Origin: Natronococcus pandeyae
GTDB lineage: Archaea > Halobacteriota > Halobacteria > Halobacteriales > Natrialbaceae
Length of the DNA stretch: 64,000 nt
Reading direction: 5' to 3'
Assembly (NCBI RefSeq): GCF_008122205.1
Contig: NZ_PHNJ01000009.1
Span: 1-64,000 of the forward strand
The notes under the pieces are model-generated. The model saw nothing but the letters and a program-made list of their open reading frames with translations, searched no databases and was not told where the DNA came from. Position 1 is the stretch's first letter; the number at the start of each line of letters is the position of its first letter. Below are positions 32,606 through 42,329 of this stretch, in pieces. The translations under genes were made by a program, and so were the position numbers.

Positions 32606-33871
32606 ATGGCAGACAAACCCCACCAGAACCTGGCGATCATCGGCCACGTAGATCACGGGAAGAGCACGCTGGTTGGTCGACTGCTGTTCGAGACGGGGAA
32701 CGTTCCGGAACACGTCATCGAACAGCACCGAGAGGAAGCAGAAGAGAAGGGAAAAGGCGGCTTCGAGTTCGCCTACGTGATGGACAATCTCGCCGAGGAA
32801 CGCGAGCGCGGCCTGACGATCGACATCGCTCACCAGGAGTTCGACACGGACGAGTACTATTTCACGGTCGTGGACACACCCGGCCACCGTGACTTCGTCA
32901 AGAACATGATAACGGGTGCGAGCCAGGCCGACAACGCCGTCCTCGTCGTCGCTGCCGACGACGGCGTCGCACCCCAGACCCAGGAGCACGTCTTCCTCGC
33001 GCGCACGCTGGGTATCGACGAACTCATCATCGGCGTCAACAAGATGGATCTCGTCGAGTACGACGAGGACCGGTATCGCGAGGTCGTCGACGAGGTGAAG
33101 AGCTTGCTCAAACAGGTCCGGTTCGCCGTCGACGACGCCTCGTTCGTCCCGATGTCGGCGTTCGACGGGACCAACGTCGCTGAACGAAGCGAGAACACGC
33201 CGTGGTACGACGGCCCGACGATCCTCGAGTCCCTGAACGACCTGCCGGAGCCGGAGCCGCCGACGGACGCGCCGCTCCGACTCCCGATCCAGGACGTCTA
33301 CACGATCTCGGGGATCGGGACCGTCCCCGTCGGCCGGATCGAGACGGGCCAGCTACGGACCGGCGACAGCGTCTCGTTCCAGCCCAGCGACGTGGGCGGC
33401 GAAGTGAAGACGATCGAGATGCACCACGAGGAGATCGACGTCGCCGACCCCGGCGACAACGTCGGGTTCAACGTCCGTGGCGTCGGCAAGGACGACATCC
33501 GTCGCGGCGACGTCTGCGGCCCGGCCGAAGACCCGCCGAAGGTGGCGGAGACGTTCCAGGCCCAGATCGTCGTCATGCAACACCCCTCGGTCATCACCGC
33601 CGGCTACACCCCGGTGTTTCATGCCCACACCGCACAGGTCGCCGGGACGATCGAGTCCCTCGACAAGAAGATGGATCCCGCAAGCGGCGAGGTCGACGAG
33701 GAAGATCCCGACTACATCCAGGCCGGCGACGCTGCCGTCGTGACCGTTCGCCCACAGAAGCCACTCAGCATCGAGCCATCCAGCGAGATTCCCGAACTCG
33801 GGAGCTTCGCGATCCGAGACATGGGTCAGACCGTCGCCGCCGGCAAGGTCCTCGAGGTCACCGAAAAGTAG
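32606..33871 (+). CDS. tuf: Translation elongation factor 1-alpha
   Basis: A 421-residue GTPase that delivers aminoacyl-tRNA to the ribosome. G motifs: GHVDHGKST (13-21), the switch region [31 protein letters not shown] and MSAF. Domains 2 and 3 follow, with VGRIETG and the terminal [14 protein letters not shown]. Many haloarchaea have ribosomal protein S10 directly after this gene. Here a convergent glycosyltransferase follows instead, so this may be a separated or second copy. The sequence itself is fully canonical. Confidence 0.96.
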   Translation: MADKPHQNLAIIGHVDHGKSTLVGRLLFETGNVPEHVIEQHREEAEEKGKGGFEFAYVMDNLAEERERGLTIDIAHQEFDTDEYYFTVVDTPGHRDFVKNMITGASQADNAVLVVAADDGVAPQTQEHVFLARTLGIDELIIGVNKMDLVEYDEDRYREVVDEVKSLLKQVRFAVDDASFVPMSAFDGTNVAERSENTPWYDGPTILESLNDLPEPEPPTDAPLRLPIQDVYTISGIGTVPVGRIETGQLRTGDSVSFQPSDVGGEVKTIEMHHEEIDVADPGDNVGFNVRGVGKDDIRRGDVCGPAEDPPKVAETFQAQIVVMQHPSVITAGYTPVFHAHTAQVAGTIESLDKKMDPASGEVDEEDPDYIQAGDAAVVTVRPQKPLSIEPSSEIPELGSFAIRDMGQTVAAGKVLEVTEK

Positions 33872-33937
33872 TCCGCCGAAACCCGACACCGACGGCTCGT
33901 ACCCACCGTCGGCCGTTCTCTGCGACGGCCCGACCCG

Positions 33938-34903
33938 TTATCGCTGTGGAACCGCGGGTTTCGACCGTTCGAGTTCCGTCTCGCTGTCGGTCGCTCGCTC
34001 GTAGACGTCGAGAACCCGATCGATCGTTTCCTCCTGGCTCACCTCTCTGGCGGCCTCCCTGCCGTCGGATCGCTCGCCACGCTCGAGGGCCTCGACGAGT
34101 CCGTAGACGAGTTCCTCGTCGGAGGTCGCGACCGTCGACGGATCGACGCCCGCGAGTCGCTGTCGCACGTCGCCGACGTCGAGCGCGACGACGGGAAGGT
34201 TGCACGCGAGCGCTTCTTTGACCGAGGTCGGCGATCCTTCTCGCTTCGACGTGAGCAACAGCGCGTCGGCGGCGTTCATGTACGTCGGGACGGTTTCGTG
34301 ATCGACACCGTGAACGGCCTGGAGCCTGACCGGCCGATCGACGCGGTCGTCGACGGCTTCGACGATCCGCTTCGCGCGCGGGTAGTTCTTGACTGTCCGT
34401 TCCCGCGAGTAGGGGAACAGTACGTGGTGTTCGTCGTCGGGCCAGCCGACCTCCGCTCGCGCCCGGTCACTGTCGATCGGTCGAAACAGATCGAGATCGA
34501 TTCCGAAGGTGATCACGGTGCAGTCCGTACCGAGCCGATGACGCATTCCGTCGGTCATGACGATCACTTCCTCGCAACGCGACGCGCAGAGTTTCGTGAG
34601 CGGTCCCGCAGGTCCGTCGAGATCCGTTCCCCAGAGGGTCAGAACGACCGGGAGTCGACGCTGGGCGAGTGCCATCGGGGCAGTCAACCCATAGTGAGCG
34701 TGTATGAGATCGTATCCGTTGCGAGCCTCACGGATCACCTCGGGAAAGAACCGTAGATAGTCGCTTGCACCCCGGGATTCGTCTGCCGATACGTGTCCAG
34801 GTACAGTGAGCCGTTCGAACGAGACGCCTCGCTGTTCGAGCGCATCGATCTGTTGGTTCATGAACGGCGCATCGTCGTACGTGCTGAGAGCGAGAACGTC
34901 CAT
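33938..34903 (-). CDS. Glycosyltransferase, GT4-like
   Basis: A 321-residue GT-B-fold enzyme that adds sugars to glycans or lipid carriers. The N-terminal domain contains DLIHAHYGLTAPMAL and VVLTLWGTDLDG. The donor-binding C-terminal domain has ADALLLTSKREGSPTSVKEALAC, where the EGSPTSVKEA segment corresponds to the EX7E motif of GT4 enzymes. It is divergent from two sugar-nucleotide genes, and the group probably decorates the cell surface. Donor and acceptor are unknown. Confidence 0.88.
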   Translation of the reverse strand: MDVLALSTYDDAPFMNQQIDALEQRGVSFERLTVPGHVSADESRGASDYLRFFPEVIREARNGYDLIHAHYGLTAPMALAQRRLPVVLTLWGTDLDGPAGPLTKLCASRCEEVIVMTDGMRHRLGTDCTVITFGIDLDLFRPIDSDRARAEVGWPDDEHHVLFPYSRERTVKNYPRAKRIVEAVDDRVDRPVRLQAVHGVDHETVPTYMNAADALLLTSKREGSPTSVKEALACNLPVVALDVGDVRQRLAGVDPSTVATSDEELVYGLVEALERGERSDGREAAREVSQEETIDRVLDVYERATDSETELERSKPAVPQR

Positions 34904-35075
34904 CGGTCGGTGTCGACGACCCTTCGGCGACTGCGGGCATTGTTAATCGTTTGCTTTTGCCTCACAGAACCCGACTCTCAGGGATTCGGACGCACCGTAG
35001 GGAGACCGAATAACCGTTCCATTCGTGTACTCTCTGAATTACAAAACCCTCGAAGGTCGGTACTACTTTCCGTAA

Positions 35076-36191
35076 ATGACTTCCAAACTCGCGGACAGGA
35101 ACGTCCTTATCACGGGTGGATGTGGCTCGATCGGCTCCAAAATCGTCTCGAGGCTCGCCGACCGAGAGCCGAACCTGATCCGCGTCCTGGACAACAGCGA
35201 ACAGCGCCTGGCAGCGTTTCAGGGTTCGTTCGAGGAGCGGGAGCCGGAGATGGATTACGTGCTCGCGAACATCCGTGACAAGGACCAGTTGACCATCGCA
35301 ATGCGGGACGTCGACGTCGTCTTTCACGTGGCAGCGATGAAACACGTTCCGATGGTCGAGGACAACCCGTACGGGGCCGTCCAGACGAACATCGAGGGGA
35401 CCCGGAACGTCGTCGAGGCGGCCGCCGAGTCGGACGTCGATCGACTGCTCGGCGTGAGCACGGACAAAGCCGCGAATCCGTCGTCGACCATGGGATCGAC
35501 GAAACTCATCGCAGAACGGATCATCTCGTCGTTCGACAAGTACTGCTCGGCCGACGACCTCGTGCTCGGTTCGGTCCGCTTCGGCAACGTCGTCGGAACC
35601 GAGGGCTCGGTCGTTCCACTGTTTTACGAGCAGATCGAGGCTGGTGGGCCGCTCACGGTCACGGATCCGTCGATGACGCGGTTCGTGATGCTTCCCGAAG
35701 ACGCGGCTCAGTTCGCGATCGACTCCTGTCTGAACATGGACGGTGGAGAGGTATTCGTCAAGAAGATGCCGGCACTGACGGTCGGCGACCTCGCCGAAGC
35801 GATGCGCAGGCAGTACGCGCCGCAGTTCGGATACGATCCGGACGAGATCGAGATCGAACTGATCGGCGCGAAACCGGGCGAGCGCTACCACGAAAAGCTG
35901 GTTGCCAGAGACGAGATCAGGTACACCGACGAGCGGGAGGACCACTTCGTTCTTCATCCACACTACGACGAGTTGGAGTTCACCAACAGTCTCGAGGACG
36001 AGTACACGTCGAACTCTACTCGACACATGTCCCAGAGCGAGATCGTCTCGATCGTACAGCAAGCCACGGCGAGTCCCAACGGGGACAGCGATTCCACGAT
36101 CCAGGAGACCGACGTGGACGCCGACGGCGTGACCCCGTTGCCGATCAATCCCGATACGGCAACCGCCGAGTTCGGCGACGGCGATGAGTAA
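35076..36191 (+). CDS. NDP-sugar 4,6-dehydratase (CapD/FlaA1-like)
   Basis: A 371-residue SDR enzyme that removes water from a UDP-HexNAc to give a 4-keto-6-deoxy sugar. The NAD motif is ITGGCGSIGSK near residue 13. The signature STDKAANPSSTMGSTKLIAE has Met in place of the usual catalytic Tyr, as in FlaA1/PseB/CapD enzymes. The substrate-binding motif EVFVKKMPAL and the final GAKPGERYHEKL are also family-typical. It overlaps the following epimerase gene by eight bases. It likely supplies sugars for the S-layer or an exopolysaccharide. Confidence 0.92.
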   Translation: MTSKLADRNVLITGGCGSIGSKIVSRLADREPNLIRVLDNSEQRLAAFQGSFEEREPEMDYVLANIRDKDQLTIAMRDVDVVFHVAAMKHVPMVEDNPYGAVQTNIEGTRNVVEAAAESDVDRLLGVSTDKAANPSSTMGSTKLIAERIISSFDKYCSADDLVLGSVRFGNVVGTEGSVVPLFYEQIEAGGPLTVTDPSMTRFVMLPEDAAQFAIDSCLNMDGGEVFVKKMPALTVGDLAEAMRRQYAPQFGYDPDEIEIELIGAKPGERYHEKLVARDEIRYTDEREDHFVLHPHYDELEFTNSLEDEYTSNSTRHMSQSEIVSIVQQATASPNGDSDSTIQETDVDADGVTPLPINPDTATAEFGDGDE

Positions 36192-37104
36192 CCGGATCGG
36201 CGTTCTGGGAGCGAGCGGCTACGTCGGCGGCGCGGTCGTCCGCGCCCTGCGATCGAACGGGTACGACGTGCGTCCGGCCGCCGGCTCGTCACACGACGCG
36301 TATCCGACGGTCGACGTCCGAGATCGTGGCGCGGTCGAATCGTTCGTCGACGGACTCGACGCGGTCGTCAATACGGCCGGACTCGTCGGTGTCGGCGCGT
36401 GTGACTCGCAACCGGATCTCGCGTTCGAAGTCAACGCGACGGGCGCGGCGAACGTCGCGTGGGCGTGTCAACAGCGGCAGGTCCCGCTCGTTCATCTCTC
36501 GAGCGTCGCCGCGATCGGCGATCCTCCCAACCGGCCGATCGCAGCGACGAGTCCCCGAAACCCGACGACGACGTACGGTCGGACGAAACTCCTCGGCGAG
36601 CGGGCAGTTCGCTCTCTTACCGGCGATCGGACACCCAGCATCTCGCTTTGCGTAACCAACGTCTACGGAACGTCCGACGACGCTTCGGAGGGCGGGAACT
36701 CGGTCGTCGACTTCTTCGTCGATCGAGGCTGCGCCGGCGAACCGCTCCCCGTTCACCGTCCGGGGACGCAGGAACGCGATCTCGTCCACGTTCGCGACGT
36801 CGCAGAGGCGATCGTTGCGGCGCTCGATTCCGTCGACGCGGGCTACTCCGAATCCCGATCGCACGTGCTCGGCAGCGGGACGGCCTACAGCGTGCTCGAG
36901 CTAGCGGGATTGGTCGCGAGCGAACTCCGAACCGCGACCGGACGGTCGCCGGGAATCGAGTTACACGAGAATCCGAACGCCGACTCGAGCGTTATCGAGC
37001 AGTTCGAGATCGATACGCGTCCGCTCGAGTCCGACCTCGGGTTCACGCCGGATCGGGAACTCCGCGAGTGGATCGCGACCGAGATCGACCGGCGGATGAA
37101 CTGA
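36184..37104 (+). CDS. NAD-dependent sugar epimerase/reductase
   Basis: A 306-residue extended SDR protein. The cofactor motif is GVLGASGYVGGAV near the start, and the catalytic segment is TTYGRTKLLGER, with the YxxxK pair. FGxxxxRDLVHVRDVAEAI-type residues near the end (RDLVHVRDVAEAIVAAL) match RmlD/epimerase relatives. It overlaps the dehydratase gene in front, so the two should work in sequence: first a keto-sugar is made, then epimerised or reduced. The exact sugar is unknown. Confidence 0.88.
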   Translation: MSNRIGVLGASGYVGGAVVRALRSNGYDVRPAAGSSHDAYPTVDVRDRGAVESFVDGLDAVVNTAGLVGVGACDSQPDLAFEVNATGAANVAWACQQRQVPLVHLSSVAAIGDPPNRPIAATSPRNPTTTYGRTKLLGERAVRSLTGDRTPSISLCVTNVYGTSDDASEGGNSVVDFFVDRGCAGEPLPVHRPGTQERDLVHVRDVAEAIVAALDSVDAGYSESRSHVLGSGTAYSVLELAGLVASELRTATGRSPGIELHENPNADSSVIEQFEIDTRPLESDLGFTPDRELREWIATEIDRRMN

Positions 37105-37985
37105 ACGCGATGATCGTGCGGCTCCTCGACCACGCGCCAGGTACTTCGCCCGGCAAGCGCGATTTTGTATAGCGACATGTAATATAAGTCGCGGTAGCCG
37201 TGGCGGGTCCTCGTCTGTCAGCCGAGGTTCGTCTGAAACAGTTGGGAAGGAGATTTTCGCTATCGGTCGTTCGAATCTGTGTCGGTGGCCTCGAGTAACA
37301 CTCGTCCCAGCAGTATCGCAACGAAAAACGGATCGGGACCACGAGTATCCCCCGCCGTCGACGGAGGCAAAGAGGCCGCAGACTGCCAGAAACACACCGC
37401 GAAGAGGTTCGGGGTATGCATCATACAGTTGTACTGATCTGCTGTGTCAGCTGCCTTCGATAATTAACCAGTGCCCCCCGAAGGACGGCGTGGTACGGAA
37501 TGTTCACCGATCGGTCTCGGCGAGCGGACCGTTCTCTTCGCTACACAGAGGATGGAGAGGCTGGCCACGAGATGCTCGAGCCAGTTCGCGTTCGCGGAGT
37601 CATACGAACAGTCGCAATCCTTCCAGTCCGCGGTTCTCCCTCGAACCACAGCTTCGACCGTCGAAACCCGGTCGATAATCCGGGGCTCGAGACGCGCGTG
37701 AACGAATATGGGTTTCCCCGACGAGAGTCGGTGACTCTCGTGGGCTTCCTCGAATCGGGCCGACGGTGGTGACCGACCGCCGAGTGTGGACTGAGAACCG
37801 ACCGGTACTCGAGCAACCCGGGACTGCCATCGAGAGGACGGATGTCGGTAATGTCGTTGGCCGTGCTTGCACCCCTCTCGAGAGTCGGTGGGTGCTCGTC
37901 GTCCACGGCGGACGTGGCCCAATCCGTCGGTCGATACACCAACTCGGCGTCGAGGGTCGTGGCCTCCCGGTAGGAGACGAGTTCA
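37105..37985. other. Gene-poor region after the sugar genes
   Basis: No intact gene is supported. On the minus strand about 30 codons ending at 37260-37262 read DPFFVAILLGRVLLEATDT plus stop and look like the C-terminus of a membrane protein. The frame breaks upstream near 37345, so it may be a decayed gene. A TATA-like TAATATAAG lies around 37180. The rest has codon patterns of noncoding DNA. Confidence 0.35.
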
Positions 37986-38214
37986 CTATAGTAGTCACTG
38001 AAGGTCAATGCACACCTGATCGCACGACAAGAGCGCGGTTCGGAACGTGCGCGGTTCGGAACGTGCGCGGTTCGGAGCGAGCGCGGTTCGGAGCGAACGA
38101 AGTGAGTGAGAACCGCGGAACGCGAACGGGGAGGAACGACCCGTGAGCGACCGAAGTGAGTGAGAACCGCGGACAGTGCGATCAGTGTGTGAATCGTTTC
38201 AGTTGGTACTATAG
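37986..38214. mobile_element. MITE-like repeat element, copy A (229 bp)
   Basis: The ends are inverted: CTATAGTAGTCACTGAA at 37986-38002 matches the reverse complement of 38198-38214 at 14 of 17 positions. The interior has four tandem 16-base units of the type GCGCGGTTCGGAACGT, then a longer unit containing GAAGTGAGTGAGAACCGCGG repeated about 1.5 times. A second copy with the same ends lies at 49687-50007. No transposase gene is inside. GCGGTTC and GAACCGC units are mutually complementary, so the transcript would fold strongly. Confidence 0.75.
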
Positions 38215-38622
38215 CTGTCGCTCAGTTCAGTGGGTCATCATGGCTCTTCGTGGCTGGGGGTTCGGACTTCCTCCGTGGTTCAGGACAGGTTGAGTAGATA
38301 TCGTTCACGTCGTGGTTACCCGAGAGTTGCTGGGCTGATCGCACCTGCAACGAATAACAAGAGTTCGAATCACGGTGTGAATTTGCGTTCAGGTCTGGTG
38401 GCAAAGCGTGGACAGCAGTTGCTACGCTGCCGATCGTACTGATGAACGACACCGTTTCGATACCAAATGTCGTTGTATCGATGTTCAGGGCAGGGATAAA
38501 CTGTATATCAATATACAGAATCTGGAGAACGAACTCGAACAGAGCGTCGAACGATCGGTTCCAGACGGCGAGGCTCGAGTCGAGTCCCTTACAATTATTT
38601 CCGTAAGAACCGTACGTCCACT
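38215..38622. other. Noncoding region with an 18-base palindrome
   Basis: No gene is supported between copy A and the SHOCT-protein gene. A perfect palindrome, CTGTATAT-CA-ATATACAG, lies at 38501-38518, 105 bases before the SHOCT start, and could be an operator. The DNA here is less GC-rich than its surroundings. Confidence 0.45.
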
Positions 38623-38997
38623 ATGGGCACCGACGGGTCGGGACGGGGATACAGCCTCACCGAGATCTTCGCCATCAAATTCGTCCTCGCCGACATCGTC
38701 ATCATCGCGGCACTGCTCTTCGCCGGTCCGATCTACGCCGTCGCGATAACCGCCTTGCTCGTGGTCAGCGTCTTTCTCGTCTGGTATCTCACGCAGCGAG
38801 TCGGATCGATCGACGACACCGACGAGATACGCACCGAACACGAGACGGTCGATCCCGTAACGACACTTCAGGAACGATACGCTGCGGGCGAACTCTCGGA
38901 AACGGAGTTCGAGGCGAAACTCGAGCAACTGATCGACGCCAACGAGCGGGCCGAACGCGCGGGCGTCGAAACGGAGGAGCTCTCACTCGAGCGGTGA
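38623..38997 (+). CDS. SHOCT-domain membrane protein
   Basis: A 124-residue protein with two transmembrane helices (about residues 17-37 and 39-58). After a linker comes a C-terminal SHOCT motif, LQERYAAGELSETEFEAKLEQL (about residues 81-102, here LQERYAAGEL plus ETEFEAKLEQL). SHOCT segments are short helical oligomerisation or membrane-linked modules. The start at ATG 38623 is clear. A palindrome upstream suggests specific control. No enzymatic function is expected. Confidence 0.82.
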   Translation: MGTDGSGRGYSLTEIFAIKFVLADIVIIAALLFAGPIYAVAITALLVVSVFLVWYLTQRVGSIDDTDEIRTEHETVDPVTTLQERYAAGELSETEFEAKLEQLIDANERAERAGVETEELSLER

Positions 38998-39236
38998 CGG
39001 TGGGCCACTCGACGACTGTTCGACCGAGCAGTCGATCCAGCGGTAGCCAGATTTAGGGTGATACGGCAGTAGCATTCGAACGAGATGAGCGCCGGCGACG
39101 ATCACACGATGGAGCACTCGAGCGCCTGCCCTCGGAGTTCGACAGGCCGCCTCGAGCGACGGCGTTCTCGGGACCCTCGCTCACACCGTCGACCGACGGT
39201 GGCGTTGCCGGAATCGATCGCCGAGGTGGTCACGTC

Positions 39237-40379
39237 GTGACCGAGGTTTCGATCACGGACGCGGTCGATACCTACCTCCAGCGGAAAGCCGTCGGAGACC
39301 CCGACGGCCCCGGGGCAGGGACCTACGCATCGAACGCCGAGTCGGTCCTCCGACGGTGGGCCGAGTGGCTCGAGGACGAACACGAGATTCGGTCGCTGTT
39401 CGCACTCGAGACGGCCCACATGCGATCCTACGCCGACGAACTTCGCGACCGGACCGAACGGGGGGCCTACACGGCTTCGACGGCCGGTACCTACTACGCC
39501 GTCGTCCGGGCGTTTCTCTCGTGGTGCGTTAGCGGTGGGATTCTCGAGACGAATCCGGCCGCGATCGAGGAGGCTGAAGACGCGCTACCGACAGCGGATA
39601 CCTACGAGGAGCGCGACGATCGAGATGGATGGACCGCCGAACGGCGCCGAGAACTCGAGGGGTACGTCCGCGAGCGGGCGCTCGAGTCCTCGGGCGAGGC
39701 GTTCGATCGGAACGAACGCTGCACCAGGCTGCGGGAGTACGCCATGGTCGCGTTACTGGCCCACTCGGACGTCCGCGGCGCCGAACTGTTCCGGGTCCCC
39801 GAAGACGACCGGCGGACGGGCGCGACCTGGGACGACGTCGACTTCTACACAGGGACGATTCGCGTGCTCGGCAGATCCCAGCGACTCGAGGACGTGCTGC
39901 TCGGCGCGGCGGCCCGGACGCCGCTCCGTCGATACCGGGTGGTTCTCGATCCGCCGTCGAACGACTGGCCGGTGTTTCCGACACGACACGCGCCGTCGAT
40001 CGCCCGTCGCGTCAGAACCGTTCTCCAGGATCGAGGCCACGACGAGGACGAAATCGACACCCTGATGGCCGAGTCGACGGCGAGTGAGGTCGCGCGTGAG
40101 CGATCGATCGCACCGCCGGCGATCACGGCCGAGGGTGCCAGGTCGGTCCTGCGGCGTCTCTGCGAGGAGGCCGGCGTCGACGTCGACGGCGACTACCTGA
40201 CGCCCCGCGGCGTTCGCGGTGACGGAGCGGTCGGCTACAGGCGCGAAGCCTCGAACTCCAGTCCGGCGCTTCGGGCGTCGGTTCTCGAGCAGTCGATCGC
40301 CGTTCCGGAACGCCAGCCGGTGTTCGAAACGATCGACTCGGTCGACTCGAGCGTCCGGGACGACACGGAATCGAACTGA
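39237..40379 (+). CDS. Tyrosine recombinase-like protein with degenerate active site
   Basis: A 380-residue XerC/D-like protein. The N-terminal SAM-like DNA-binding domain covers about residues 4-105 (TAGTYYAVVRAFLSWCV is typical). The C-terminal catalytic fold begins with box I LLAHSDVRGAELF (Arg180). The box II region reads LTPRGVRGDG where relatives have a His-x-x-Arg pattern, so the usual histidine is missing. The start is GTG at 39237. A 51-codon basic reading frame (39085-39240) overlaps it by four bases and is doubtful. It is not linked to a provirus. A structural DNA-binding role is possible. Confidence 0.75.
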   Translation: MTEVSITDAVDTYLQRKAVGDPDGPGAGTYASNAESVLRRWAEWLEDEHEIRSLFALETAHMRSYADELRDRTERGAYTASTAGTYYAVVRAFLSWCVSGGILETNPAAIEEAEDALPTADTYEERDDRDGWTAERRRELEGYVRERALESSGEAFDRNERCTRLREYAMVALLAHSDVRGAELFRVPEDDRRTGATWDDVDFYTGTIRVLGRSQRLEDVLLGAAARTPLRRYRVVLDPPSNDWPVFPTRHAPSIARRVRTVLQDRGHDEDEIDTLMAESTASEVARERSIAPPAITAEGARSVLRRLCEEAGVDVDGDYLTPRGVRGDGAVGYRREASNSSPALRASVLEQSIAVPERQPVFETIDSVDSSVRDDTESN

Positions 40380-40472
40380 CGGCATCCCGGAACGGCAAGC
40401 GGAGACGAACGGTTCTCTCGGTCTCGAAACTTCGAACAGAGGGAAGGATAGCAACCGCAACCGACGGCGCCG

Positions 40473-42329
40473 TCAGGAGACGAGCAGCCACAACACGATC
40501 GTGAGGATGATCGTGAGCAACAGGACGGTGAGTCCGATACTCGCGCGGAGGTGGATCGTCGACGGGCGACCGCCGTCGGCGGGCCGGTGATCCTCGACGT
40601 CGACGACCCAGTTGGGAAGCCGACGAGCCGTCTCGTCGACTGCCAGCGCCGGGTTGTTGCCGATCCAGTAACAGCTCGTAACGAAGCTGACGACGGCGTC
40701 GTCGACGGCAGCGTAGAGGTCGGTGATCGCGATCATCGACGTTCGGCCGAGGTGGTACCCCGTCGGGTTCACGATCAGCGCGGGGTCGGAGTAGTCCATC
40801 TTCGACAGCGGCTTGCGGATGAGTTTGAAGCCGACCGCCGAGACGGCTATCAGGATGGCCGCGTCCTCGAGGTGACCCACGCTGTACGGCGTAAGCTCCT
40901 CGACGCCTTCCGGCCCGGCGAACTGCGTGCCGTCGATCAGCGGCAACAGATCGGTGAAGATCGGCCAGCCGATCGCCGGCAGGCCGAGGACGACACACGC
41001 ACCGCCGACGGTGAACATCGCGGTCGTCTGTCCAGGCCTGGAGTCACGGACTTCCCGGTCGCTCTCGCCGTGGAAGAAGACGTAGTAGCCGAGTTTGATG
41101 AACGAGAGGAAGGTCCCGATCGCGCCGATGAACAGCAGCCAGAACAGCGCGGTGTGTTCGGGGCCGCCGAAGTAGCCCTGCGCCGCGTCGAGCACCATCC
41201 CCTTGCTGATGAAGCCGCTGAAGCCGGGGACGGCGGTAATCGAGAGCGCACCGATGAAGAACGCGATCGCCGTCAGCGGCATCTCGCGCCAGAGGCCGCC
41301 CAGCTTGTAGAGGTCGTTTTCTTTGGTGCGGTAGATCACGACCCCGACGGCCATGAACAGCAGGCTCTTGTAGAGGACGTTGTTGAACAGGTGTCCCATC
41401 GCGCCGGCGGCGCCGATGGTCGTCCCGATACCGATCCCGGCGACCATGTAGCCGAGCTGGGCCTGAATGTGGTAGGACAGCAGCGCCCGCATGTCGTGCT
41501 GGAGCAGCGCGAAGACGACGCCGTAGACGGCCATCAGCCCGCCCATGTAGGCGAGGTAGATGTTGCCTTCCGGAACCGCCCGCAGGAGGACGTAGGCGCT
41601 CGTCTTGGTGGTGAAGGCCGCGAGGAACACCGAGGCCGCGAAGTGTGGGCGCGGGTAGGTGTCGGGCAGCCAGGTGTGGAACCCGACGAAGGCGACGTTG
41701 ACGCCGATCCCCAGGATCGCGAGCAGCATCGGTAACCCGGGAGCGATCCCGCCCGCGAGCACCGCGTCGGCATACTCGACCCCCTCGCCGAAGACGAACG
41801 TGCGAGCCTGGGCGTAGTGGGCCGCCACCGCGAACAGCACCAGGCTTCCGCCGATACCGTGAGCGAGCGCGTAGCGGTAGCCCGCACGGACCGCGTCGCC
41901 GCCGTAGTTCCAGACGAGCAGCGTGCTCGTCAGAGCCATGATCTCCCACATGAACACGAGCGAGAGCCAGTCACCCGCGAACGCTGCACCGATCGCACTC
42001 GCGACGTACGCCAGCGCGATCGCGGTCATCTGTCGGGTGGCCTCGCTCGAGTAGGCGTAGATCACGGCGAAGGTGCCGAGGAACCCGAGCGCGATACCCA
42101 TCATCCGGGTGAACTCGTCGATGTAGAACGGCTGGACGTCCGCAAACCCGAGGAACGTACCGGACAGCAGTGCGCCGTCGGGCGCGAGGAACGAAATTGC
42201 AACGACGGACGCGAGGCTCAGCGCGCCGAGCGCGAAGCCGAGCGTCCGCGGCAGTACGAGTACGAGCAGTGCCGCCGCAAAGATTAGCAGCGGCGGGTAG
42301 GCCATCGTCAACAGGTCAGCTTCGATCAT
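40473..42329 (-). CDS. Mrp antiporter subunit, NuoL/MrpD-like (third large subunit)
   Basis: A 618-residue proton-conducting membrane subunit of the NADH-dehydrogenase-related antiporter family. About fourteen helices are followed by an amphipathic region and a last helix at the end. The helix 5 glutamate is in FMWEIMALTSTLL. The helix 7 lysine that the other two large subunits carry is not apparent; the matching segment reads NVAFVGFHTWLPDTY. It is the last gene of the nine-gene operon and overlaps the previous one by four bases. It would help exchange Na+ for H+. Confidence 0.88.
   Translation of the reverse strand: MIEADLLTMAYPPLLIFAAALLVLVLPRTLGFALGALSLASVVAISFLAPDGALLSGTFLGFADVQPFYIDEFTRMMGIALGFLGTFAVIYAYSSEATRQMTAIALAYVASAIGAAFAGDWLSLVFMWEIMALTSTLLVWNYGGDAVRAGYRYALAHGIGGSLVLFAVAAHYAQARTFVFGEGVEYADAVLAGGIAPGLPMLLAILGIGVNVAFVGFHTWLPDTYPRPHFAASVFLAAFTTKTSAYVLLRAVPEGNIYLAYMGGLMAVYGVVFALLQHDMRALLSYHIQAQLGYMVAGIGIGTTIGAAGAMGHLFNNVLYKSLLFMAVGVVIYRTKENDLYKLGGLWREMPLTAIAFFIGALSITAVPGFSGFISKGMVLDAAQGYFGGPEHTALFWLLFIGAIGTFLSFIKLGYYVFFHGESDREVRDSRPGQTTAMFTVGGACVVLGLPAIGWPIFTDLLPLIDGTQFAGPEGVEELTPYSVGHLEDAAILIAVSAVGFKLIRKPLSKMDYSDPALIVNPTGYHLGRTSMIAITDLYAAVDDAVVSFVTSCYWIGNNPALAVDETARRLPNWVVDVEDHRPADGGRPSTIHLRASIGLTVLLLTIILTIVLWLLVS

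Noticed and set aside
37541-38008. A 155-codon minus-strand frame in the gene-poor region
   Set aside because: It runs into the inverted end of repeat element A and has proline/arginine-rich low-quality composition with no recognisable domain.
39085-39240. A 51-codon frame overlapping the recombinase-like gene start
   Set aside because: The product is Arg/Ser-rich and basic, unlike haloarchaeal proteins, with no motif. It was left as a note in the gene entry.
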